Shown one piece after another: positions 55,014 through 64,000 of a DNA stretch of 64,000 nucleotides. Under the pieces are notes generated by a model. It was not told the origin of the DNA. It saw nothing but the letters and a program-made list of their open reading frames with translations, and searched no databases. Position numbers and translations under genes: made by a program. Every line of letters starts with the position of its first letter. Within the stretch, counting starts at the first letter, position 1. Source of the stretch: Triglochin maritima (Eukaryota > Streptophyta > Magnoliopsida > Alismatales > Juncaginaceae); the NCBI GenBank assembly GCA_963682175.1, contig OY821787.1, positions 21,616,501-21,680,500 of the forward strand, given 5' to 3'.

Positions 55014-58000
55014 ATGCTTGTGTGGGCACGAGACGAGAGTGGCCATTTGACGAGGCACATCATCAATCCTGCCTTTGTAGTCAATTTCTTGACGTCTTCC
55101 CCTCCTCGTGTCGCATACAATCTGGGTTCCATGGCTGCTCTGTACCTTGAGGAGGAGCAGTTGCTGGACCCACCTGTTCCACCATGTGTTCTCGTTTCTC
55201 TACGTGATCGATGCTACCGGAGTCGTACTGCTTTACCTTCATACATCGTATAAACAGAGGCGAATGAGAACTACTTTGAGGTTAAGCCTCAATTCCATAC
55301 TCCCTCACTTCACTTGGAAGGGTGACCCATATATCTTTCTCAGGGAATTTGAGGAGGTCTGTGCTATGTTCTAGCTGCAACAACTTAGCACAGACTCCAT
55401 TCATCTTAGGCTTGTCCCCTTTGCACTAAAGGATGATGCCAAGAAGTGGTTGTAAAGAAACTAGGCGAATGACTTTAGCACTTGGGATGAATTCCAATCG
55501 ACATTCCTCAAGAAGTTCTTCCCAAATCATCGGACTCAAAAATTGAGGAACGAAATCAATTCCTTATATCAACATGAGACCGAATCATTCCACGCATACT
55601 TAGAGAGGTTCAAGGATCAACTATCCTCATGCTCTCACCATGGCATTGAGTTGTGGTGCCTTTGTCAGATTGTCTACAAGGGTTTCACATACCGGCCAAA
55701 CACTCCTTGAGTCCATGTGTCAAGGAGGGTTCTTAAGAAAGTATGAAATGGAGGCATGGGCTTTCCTAGAAGACCTCACTGAGAAAACCATGCAGTGAGA
55801 AAGTGTGAGCGAACCACCACCTTCATCTAGCATAGGAGACAGGATCGCAAATGCAAACTCGACTAGATTGGGGGCAACATTTGCTGTCGATACCACTACA
55901 GCCACCGAGGCACGCATGGAGGCCTTAATGCACCGTATGGATTCGATTGAGCTCCAACACCAGCAAGAGGTGTCACATGTGTCTGCATCTGGTCCAGTTC
56001 CCTGTTATTTATGTGGTAGGATAGGTCATGTAGGAGGCGAGTGTGCATCCATTCCTTTTTAGATAGAACAGGTCAATGCCATCTATGATAGATCCAGGAA
56101 TGACCCATATTCATGAACATATAACTCTGGATGAAGGAACCACCCTAACTTTTCATGGAACCAAAACAATGCCCCGGGTGGTCCTTCAAACTTATCTTGG
56201 CCACCTAACAAACCACACCAACCTCCCATGCATTCGCAGTCTTATCAGCCATCCCATGCTCAAATCACCAACCCACCATGTTTCCCAAATTCCAACAACA
56301 TGGAAACCCAATTTAATTTGCTTGAGAACATGACCCGTGGACTTGAGAATTCAATGAAAAACTTTATGTCTTCCACAAGTCAAGTTCTCACATCAAATCA
56401 GCAGACCATCAAATCTCTTGATCTTCAGATGGGTCAATTGGCTCAGTCTATACATGAGAGAGAGCGAGGTACTCTGCCTAGCCAGCCTTAGGCTAATCCC
56501 CGCAAGTACCGACAACCACACTTGCAAAATGAGAGTTCGGTACCTCGGGGGAGGAAAGTGAACCATGTAGAGGAACTGCTTCACCATGACATTGCCATTG
56601 TAACCTTAAGGAATAGAAAACAGGTTGACAATCACATTTCCTTTCCGCCACCTCCATCTGTGTAGCTCCTCGATGGGAATGATGGTGAGAAAGAGGGTGA
56701 GGGTAAGGGTAATACACCAATGCCTCCTTCTCAGGTACTGCAAAAATCTACCTGCCAAAATCTCCCAATCCTAGTAGGTTAACCAAAAGTAGAGTGATAC
56801 AATGGTTAAGATATTTGTGGTCTTTAAACAAGTGAAGGTTGACATCGCCTTGTTGTATATCATCCAACAAATACCTCAATATACGAAAGTGTTGAAAGAC
56901 CTCTACACAACCAAGAGGAAGACCAATGTTCATAAGAAAGCATTCTTAGCTGCGAGTGTGAGCTCACTCTCGTCTAATCCCACATACACAAAGTACAACG
57001 ACCCTCCCTGTCCTACTATTCAGTGTATGATAAGGGACAGTAGCATGAGTAATGTATTGCTTGATTTAGGATCAACAGTCAACCTCCTCCCATCTTCTAT
57101 TTATCAACAGTTGAACTTAGGAGAATTGAAACCATCTAAGATCACCCTCCAATTGGTGGATAGATCCATTCGTATCCCAAAATGGATTATTGAGGACGTG
57201 CTTATCAAAGTTGGAGATTTTATATTTCCAGTAGATTTTGTCATCCTCGATACCAACCATGTGTCGAACACCCACTGTCAAAATACCTTTGATTTTGGGT
57301 AGACCATTTCTGGCAACCTGCAATGCCTTAATTAATTGTAGAAATGGTCTCATGAAGCTCTCATTCGGTAACATGAGTGCCGTGTTTCATGTGTTCAACT
57401 CTGGTAGGCAACAAGAGCCCTTGGACCAACCTTTAAATCTCAACCTCATCCGCCAATTAAAGAAAGCACAACAAAATCAACAAACACCCCCAATACCAAT
57501 GCAACCAGTTGAGAATGTTTGTGTGCCCAGCGAAAACTCATTGCCTGTCTTTGCAATACAACATAGTAAGCTGGCATCAAACATGAACATACAAAGGGAG
57601 TGTTTATTGGATGATTTGGTTGAGATTTTTAGTGAGGGGGACACACCTCATCGTATGCACATACCAGAATGTGTCTTTACCCCATGTCCCATGGCCGTGG
57701 AGCCCTTTGAGCTTTATCTTAATTCCGACAGGGACCCACCTGGGACCGAGCTTATGCTTGATAATATACAGGAGGATGGGTGGTCCTTGTTGGATGACTT
57801 GCGGAGAAGACCCATTCTTTGTGCGACAGGTGTGTTACATCACACGAGTTAGCCTCAGGCAATCTTTCTGATGCAACCGCCTATTGATTGGAGGGTTTTA
57901 TTCGGCGAGCAACTAAACCCTATTGAGGCAACACAACTCCACTCATTCACGTTGCCTATGCCCAACCAATATCATGAGCAGTTTGAGCCTTTCAGTTTTG

Positions 58001-58080
58001 ACCTTTCACCTTCAAGTTACGTCAGAGTACTAGTGAAGCGGGCCCATCATGGCAAATCTCTGGTCCGCATGACTCGTTGA
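55014..58080 (+). pseudogene. gag-pro: N3 Gag-PR-tail polyprotein (broken)
   Basis: Same order as N4. Start MLVWARDESGHLTR at 55014. Gag core with several stops (for example where N4 has FKLQQL the copy has a stop). Zinc knuckle CYLCGRIGHVGGEC near 56010. Pre-protease region from 56802. Protease (LLDLGSTVNLLPSSIYQQ; ILGRPFLATCNALINCRNG), split by a frameshift near 57290. Tail in 57238-57852 and 57871-58080 (GWSLLDDL; PMPNQYHEQFEPFSFDLSPS). At least eight lesions by eye. No RT or integrase follows. Confidence 0.88.
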
Positions 58081-58420
58081 TCTCATTTAATGTTCCTTGA
58101 CCAAATGATTATGAGAATATCCTCGTTGATGTATATATCTTGTTTATAACCCAAAAAAAGAAAAAAGAAAAAAAGGGAGCAAAAGACTCCACAAGTGAGT
58201 AGTGGTTGTTGTGACCCCAACCCTTGAGTATTTGGGCCCCATTTGTTTGACGTATTTGTCTCCGTTCTTAAGTATCTCACATGTTTTGGGGAATTCAGGT
58301 ATATGTCTATCCACATAACCATGAACTTCCCTTTCCGCTTCACGTTGGTGAGATGTTTTCTTTTTCATGCAAAAATCCATGTAGTATCGTACTCACATTC
58401 ATTGAGGACAATGCATGAAG
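58081..58420 (+). other. N3 3' UTR, truncated
   Basis: Matches the first ~340 bp of the N4 3' UTR as far as ATGCATGAAG, then breaks into an LTR tail. The conserved block, polypurine tract and LTR of N3 are missing. Confidence 0.8.
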
Positions 58421-58560
58421 TATAGTTTGGTGTAATCAAACTTCTTTTCCATTTGATTTCTAAAGAACTAGAGTTGACACATTTCCCTATGGACTCAAAC
58501 CATACTTTCCGCGTATTCACTGACGTCGTGCCCTTGCAGTTATTATAACTGAATCGATCA
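58421..58560 (+). repeat. LTR tail, probably the distal end of the A1 3' LTR
   Basis: ~140 bp equal to the last part of an Athila-like LTR (words around actagagttgacacattt and gtgcccttgcagttat) ending GAATCGATCA. The end resembles A2 (CGATCAATCA) more than N3 (TTTAAACA), so it is best read as the far end of the A1 LTR interrupted at 43981. The right flank AAGTG would be the A1 TSD; its partner lies outside the window. Confidence 0.65.
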
Positions 58561-61203
58561 AAGTGCATCGATTACAGGATGCTGAAAAAGGGTAACGTTA
58601 GTAATCAATATCCTTTACCCAAGATTGAGGATCTTTTTGACCAGTTGCAGTCAGTAAAGTTTTCTCGAAGATCGATCTACGCTCCGACTATCACCAGTTG
58701 AGGATCAGGGAGGTAGATGTCAAGAAGACAACATTTAGGACGCGGTATAGGCAGTACAAGTTCTTAGTGATGACGTTTGAATTGACAAACGTGGCTACAA
58801 CATTTATGGATCTGATGAAAATGGCGTTCAGACAGTACCTCGAAAGATTCATCATTGTCTTTGTGGATGACGTCTTGGTTTACTCTCTAGACCGAGAGCA
58901 GCACAAGGGGCATTTGAGGATAGTGCTTGGCATCTTGACAGATCAGCAATTGTATGTCAAGTACTCGAAGTGCGAGTTATGGTTGGACAATGTTATTTTA
59001 TGGGGGCACAATGTGTCTGGAGATGGGATATCAGTTGATCTGGTGAAAGTTAAGGCAGTGACATAGTGGAGATCCCTAACGAGTGCGACTGAGATCAGGA
59101 GCTTTGTGGGACTGGCAGGCTATTACCATTGTCTCATCAAAGACTTCTCTAGACTTGCTTCGCCATTCACTTTGTTGGCGCAAAAGGGTGTCAAGTTTGT
59201 TTGGTCCCAGAAGTGCGAGGACAGTTTTTAGGAGTTGAAGAGTCGGCTGACAATAGCTCCTGTTCTGACTCTTTGGAGTGACAGCGGAGGGTATGTGATT
59301 TAAAGCGATGCTTCAGGGATCAGTCTGGGTTGTGTGATTATGTAGCATGGGAAGGTAGACACGTATGCATCGAGATAGCTGAAGGTACATGAGCTGAATT
59401 ACCCGACTCATGATTTGGAGTTAGCAGTAGTGGTTCATGCCTTGACGACGTGTAGACATTATCTGTATGGAGATCAATTTGAGGTCTTTATAGATCATCA
59501 AATTCTGAAGTATCTATTTTCACAGAAGGAGCTGAACATGAGAGAGTGCAGATGACTTGAGTTCATCAAAAATTATGACTTCACCATTTCCTATCATCCG
59601 GGAAAGGCGAATTTAGTTGCAAATGCTTAGAGCAGGATGGTGGAGGTCTCAGTAGCGAGTTCTGCGTATCCAGGATTGGAAGTTGCTAGAGATGTTTGTT
59701 GAGGGGAAGTCGTTTACCGACAGATCAGAGGGAGCAATGATTGCTGGTCTGAAGGTGGAGCCTCAGACGGTCTTGAGTATCGTATAGGGTCAGAGTTCAG
59801 ATGATGAGTTGGCTTCCAGAAATGGATCCGATTTCAATATAGGAGTTAATGGAAGTCTGAGATTCAGAGATCCTATCTGAGTGCCGAAGGGATGAGATCT
59901 GCGAAAGGAAATCATGGATGAGGCACATAGATATTGGTACTCTATACACCCACGGAGCACGAAGATGAATAAGGATCTGATGTGGAATTTCTATTGGAAA
60001 GGGATGAACCTAAATATAGCCAATTTGGTAACTAGGTATTTGGTTTGTTAGCCAGTGAAGATTGAGCATAAGAGGCTAGCTAGGCCGATGTAGAGGATCG
60101 GGCTGCCAGAGTGGAAGTGGGAGCATGTGACAATGGATTTCGTCACTAGTCTGCAGAAGACGAGGAGGTTTCACGACTCAATTTGGGTCATTGTCGATCG
60201 ATTGACCAAGTCGGTGCACTTCATAGCTATCAGGATGACTTTACCTCTGGAGAGATTAGTTGTACATTGATGAGATAGTCAGTCTAAGTGGAGTAACAAT
60301 GAGCATCATCTCGGATAGAGATCCCAGGTTAACATCCAGATTTTGGGAGAGTTTGCGGAGGGCTTTGGGGACGCAGCTCAAGTTCAGTACCGCTTTCCAT
60401 CTGCAGACAGACGACCAGTTTGAGAGGACGATCCAAATGTTGGAAGACATACTGAAAGACTGTACTCTGGATTGAGCAGGACAATAGGATGATCATTTGC
60501 TACTGATAGAGTTTTCCCACAACAACAGCTACCACACGAGTATTGGAATGGCACTTTAGTAGGTTTTGTATTGGAGGCCCTGCAGATGACTGGTATGCTG
60601 GAGTGACATAGGCGAGAGGTAGCTTGTTGGGCCAGATATTGTACAAATGTATGCAGAAAAAGTGGACGTGATCAGAAAGAGGCTTGCAACAGCTCAGAGC
60701 AGGCAAAAGAGGTACGTTGAAAAGCGTCGACGGGTGTTGTGTTTTGAAGTTTCTCGATCACGTATTTCTGATGATCTCCTCAGCCCGAGGAGTGATGAGG
60801 TATGGAAAGAAGGGGAAGTTCAGTCTGAGGTACGTCAGACCGTTCAATATCCTTGATCGAGTTGGAGAGGACGCCTACCGGATAGCATTGCTGTCGCAGC
60901 TTTTGGGTCTTCACAACGTCTTACATGTATCGATGCTAAGGAAGTATGTGGAAGATCAAGCTCATGTGATTGAGATAGAGGTTCCAGAGATCTATCAGGA
61001 TTTATCTATCGAGGAGAGACCGGTCGAGATTGTGGATCGTACGGAGCATCAACTAAGGAGGCGAACCATCTTGATGGTGAAGGTGAGGTGGCAGCACCAC
61101 AATATTCGCGAGGCCACCTGGGAGATCGAGGAGGAAGTACCCGAAGCTTTTCGATCAGCCTTGATTAAATTTCGAGGACAAAATTTCTTTAAGAATGGTG
61201 GAT
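58561..61203 (+). pseudogene. pol: T pol: RT, RNase H, integrase, chromodomain (broken)
   Basis: [18 protein letters not shown] near 58610, then open 58698-59066 with [15 protein letters not shown] and the active-site box FVDD ([12 protein letters not shown], about 58856). RNase H about 59290-59640 (SDASG-like; [21 protein letters not shown]). Integrase about 59900-60640: MDEAHR, WEHVTMDFVTSLQ with the first Asp, [15 protein letters not shown] with the second, and [14 protein letters not shown] with the Glu. A C-terminal domain and chromodomain lie in 60684-61226 (PVEIVDRTEHQLRR; MVKVRWQHHNIREATWEIEE, about 61016-61165). The chromodomain and INT style indicate the Tekay lineage; PR and gag are not in the window. 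Many stops break it. Confidence 0.88.
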
Positions 61204-61642
61204 TGTTAGATCATAATCCTTGTTAATGGCTTAATCATGTTTAGGTGACCAATGGGTGGGTGAGGAAGGAAAAGTGAGGTGTAGGTGGTGGATTGTGATT
61301 AGAGGATGGAAAGGTGAGGGGTTTATAAACAAAGATCAAGCCTTCTCATGTCATGTAAGACCCGCTGGCCTGGAACACAATTATGTCTTATTTATCCCTA
61401 TACTTGATTATGGATCATCCTTATGTTGTTGTTTGCTTCGTGTGATTTTAGATCTGTTACGGGAAAGTTACTTTCTGGGGAAAAGTTTCTTTTTTGGGCG
61501 AGTTAAATTGACTCGTAGGAGGGTGTGACCCGTCGGTCAGTTTTGTAGTCGGTTGATTTAATCGGTTTGATCGGGTGCAAACCTTGGGTGCGGTTTGGTT
61601 TGGTTTTGGTTTGGGGCGTGTAGGGCTGATGTGGAGGTTGTG
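61204..61642 (+). repeat. T 3' LTR, first part
   Basis: Starts TGTTAGATCATAATCC just after the pol end. No ORF of interest; contains a G/T-rich run near 61590-61620. Interrupted at 61642 by S2 (TSD TTGTG at 61638-61642). Confidence 0.65.
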
Positions 61643-63025
61643 TGTTTAAACGTTTTATTAATAACCGCAAGTTCACGACATCGGTGAAGACGTGACAAAT
61701 ACGGGTCGATCCATAGGGAGGAGAGCAATCTCTGGTTTTTCCAAAATCAAGTGGCAATAAAAAAAGGGAAGAGTTTTGCTTATGCTAATCTACGCTACAT
61801 TAAACTATTAAGAAGAAAATGCAAAAGAAAGCGAGTAATGATTACTTCGAATCAAAACTAAAAGAATTTAAAACAAAACTTGAATAAGGAAGAGAGACAC
61901 CCCTAGGGTGGAGTGTGTGCACACATGTAAAAAGATGGTGAAGAATGCATTCTCCTAGCACAAATGTAGGTAGTGTTCTCATGCATAGGAAGTGTCTAAA
62001 GGTTATGGCAAAACCTATCAATCCATTCACTAACCTAGTTGATTAATATTCATATACACAACCTGGTTATTTCAGAACCTAAACAAGCATGGGAGGTGTC
62101 TAAGATGTGTGGGAAAACCCATCAAGTGTAGTATTCTACTCTAACAAGCAAGCATACATTCACATTTATCAACACAATCAAAATAGAGCATTCATATCCA
62201 TTCTTTAATGCATGTATGAACATCATCTCAACCCCCAAAGGGGAATGAATCTACTCACTACACATTATTCTAATTATTAAACTAAAGAAGAAAGGAAGCA
62301 TTCTAACTACTTTAACCTACAATCAAAGAAATGAGACTAAGCTAAGCATGCATAAAGAAACAACATAAGAACAAAACAATAGGAAATTTATTTTATTAAA
62401 TGACTCACATCACTAGCAGCATTCTTCTCCACCTTGAGATTTTACCCCAAGGCTTTCTCCAAGTAGAGAGAATGCCCCCAAGAAATGGGTGATTACAATA
62501 AAAGGTGAAGAGTTCTAATTATAGCCATAGAAAAAGGTAATCTGCGACAATCCCCCGGTATGGGACTAAACATATACCAGAAATAGACTAAATACATACT
62601 AATACACGACCCAAAGAAATCTTAGCGGACCTGGAGCAACCCAGACCACTAATTGGCGGTCTACAGGGTTCGGATAGCGCTGGGCTTTCGTCTGGGCTCT
62701 TCTGGATGGCTTTGTTTGTCGTTGATGCAACTACTTCGCTTGCTGGAGCTCCGACCCGAATAGAATTGCCAAACTACTACCGATGATGGTGTGGAGTATT
62801 CTTGTTTGCTCATTGGTTCTTCGATCTTATATTCAGGTCCTTCGATCTTGCATCTTAGTCCCGAGTCTCTCAATTCAGTCTTTTTTCATGCTTTTAGGTC
62901 CTTTTATGCATCTTCTCTTCAAACCTATTTATTTCTGAAATTCAAACATAAAAATCAATACGTATGCATGTATGAAATGATAACGGATATAGGACACAAA
63001 TGTATGCATGAAATGATGTCAATCA
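61643..63025 (-). repeat. S2: solo LTR, Athila-like
   Basis: TGTTTAAACG...GTCAATCA, 1,383 bp, flanked by TSD TTGTG (61638-61642 and 63026-63030), no internal region. It has the usual architecture in decayed form: palindrome half at 62645-62662, USE-like GTCCCATACCG (minus) near 62560, CCCC...GGGGTGGAG arms near 61902-61916 and 62230-62246. Confidence 0.92.
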
Positions 63026-64000
63026 TTGTGTGACTAGGCAGCCTCGACAACAAGGGAGTTGTTGGTGATCTTGCATATTTGAAATTGTTGCTTTAAGGAA
63101 AGTTTTAATTGGTGTTGCGCTGGTGGAAATCTACCAGGTAGGGTGGACTGTGGTGCACGCCCTAGACTTAAGTGGTTGGATGGGCGTCCCTCCCATGCTT
63201 TTCTTGGTGGTTTGATGAAGAAACCAGAAGGGATGAGGCTGGGATGTGGGAGCACGTTGGGGGGAGGGTTATTGCATGCATATTTTGCGTGATGTGCAAC
63301 CCACCTCTTGTTGTATGAACTTGTGATTTCTTGGTTGTTTTGTGGAAGCGTTTAGCATGCTGTAACCTGCAAATTTTTCCATGATTTGTTTGCTGATTAT
63401 AGATCTCATGTCCATGCATTACTTAGTGATTATATTCACACAATATGCCATGATTTTGTTGCTGATTATAGATCATATGTTCTTGCATTATTTTGTGATT
63501 TTATTCAGATAATATTCCAGGATTTGTTTGTTTGCTGATTATAGATCACATGTCCATGCATTGCTTAGTGATTATATTTAGATAATCCTCCATGATTTGT
63601 TGGCGGATTACAGATCATATGTCCATGCGTTATTTCATGATTATATTTAGATAATCCCATGTGATTTGTTGCTAGTTAAAGATCATATTTTCGAGGATTA
63701 CCTCGTCATTATATTTCCAACGCATATATGTTCTGAAATTTAGTATTCATACTATTTAATGCTTGTAGTGGTTATCCGTGGTATCTCTTACTGTTGCGCT
63801 TGTTCTATCATTCATGTCATGTATATATGTTACTGATATGAGGTATTATGGTGTGGTTATGCGTGGCACTTAGGAAATCAGACCTTATAACTCCATATCA
63901 TGACTCGTAGATGAATTAATTAGTTGTCGTATTGATTAATTGATCCCGGCCATGATTGCTTGCTGTTGTGAGTGCATTTTGATTTCTGTTGGCAATGTTA
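63026..64000 (+). repeat. T 3' LTR or flank, second part
   Basis: Continues the sequence interrupted at 61642. No credible ORF; minus-strand frames of 73 and 83 codons are not supported by anything. Contains the tandem array 63379-63720. Whether the LTR ends inside the window cannot be decided without a second copy. Confidence 0.5.
63379..63720 (+). repeat. Tandem array, about five units of ~70 bp
   Basis: Unit begins CCATGATTTGTTGCTGATTA and continues with agatcatatgtccatgcatt and a tgattatattta word. Starts at about 63379, 63448, 63518, 63590 and 63657, so the period is 68-72 bp. Copies have drifted and the last is most divergent. Confidence 0.85.

Larger units (their letters stand above)
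43982..58420 (+). mobile_element. N3: non-autonomous Athila-like element, split by N4, 3' LTR deleted
   Basis: 5' LTR 43982-45538, primer site, leader to 46444, then N4, then the Gag-PR-tail pseudogene (55014-58080) and the start of the 3' UTR to 58420. The 3' LTR is gone: the 3' UTR is fused to an LTR tail that best fits A1. It has the N-class layout with no RT or integrase. Confidence 0.88.
58561..64000 (+). mobile_element. T: Tekay/Del-like chromovirus (Ty3/Gypsy), right part
   Basis: Pol pseudogene with chromodomain (58561-61203), then a long LTR starting TGTTAGATC at 61204. The LTR is interrupted by solo LTR S2 and seems to continue to the window end. The left part is beyond A1, outside the window. 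It is the oldest layer, as A1 and S2 both lie in it. Confidence 0.8.

Noticed and set aside
63034..63419. Minus-strand ORFs of 73 and 83 codons near the right end
   Set aside because: No recognisable motif; located in chromovirus LTR or flank next to a tandem array.

Overview
This is a gene-poor, retrotransposon-filled stretch of a flowering-plant (probably eudicot) nuclear genome. I see no host protein-coding gene, rRNA or tRNA gene. Nearly every base belongs to a stack of nested transposable elements. The plant assignment rests on Athila-like Ty3/Gypsy elements with tRNA-Asp-type primer sites, a CACTA element with a Ulp1-like gene, and a chromodomain Gypsy element of Tekay/Del type. The species cannot be read from the sequence.

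Stratigraphy, oldest to youngest, inferred from target-site duplications (TSDs) and interrupted frames. T, a Tekay-like chromovirus (58561-64000), hosts A1, an Athila-like element with gag and pol. A1 is now scattered over 1-2329, 10952-11660, 37227-41006, 42553-43981 and a long terminal repeat (LTR) tail at 58421-58560. A1 was hit by N1 (2330-10951, minus, TSD GTCAA), N2 (11661-37226, minus), solo LTR S1 (41007-42552, TSD TATCA) and N3 (43982-58420, plus). N2 was hit by A2 (16826-33850, plus, TSD GTTTT), and A2 by a CACTA transposon (20138-25770, TSD GCA). N3 was hit by N4 (46445-54996, plus, TSD TGTGT). T was also hit by solo LTR S2 (61643-63025, TSD TTGTG).

Two element classes share LTR architecture, leader and 3' untranslated region (UTR). 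The A class (A1, A2) encodes Gag, protease (PR), reverse transcriptase (RT), RNase H and integrase (INT). The N class (N1-N4) encodes a related Gag-PR and then a conserved tail of about 120 residues in place of RT-RNase H-INT. N4 carries this Gag-PR-tail frame intact (1,032 codons). The N class therefore looks like a successful non-autonomous family that must borrow RT and INT, presumably from A-class relatives that share its RNA signals. Both A-class copies here are broken.

All LTRs share an unusual architecture. A GCGG-type palindrome lies in U3. A motif matching the plant U-snRNA upstream sequence element sits a near-constant 32 bp upstream of a TATA box. An inverted-repeat pair of CCCC...GGGGTGGAG type brackets copies of a ~40-bp repeat. 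The palindrome recurs in the leaders just after the primer-binding site (PBS), and a ~175-bp 3' UTR block is shared by both classes. All positions and difference counts were read by eye, not computed from alignments.
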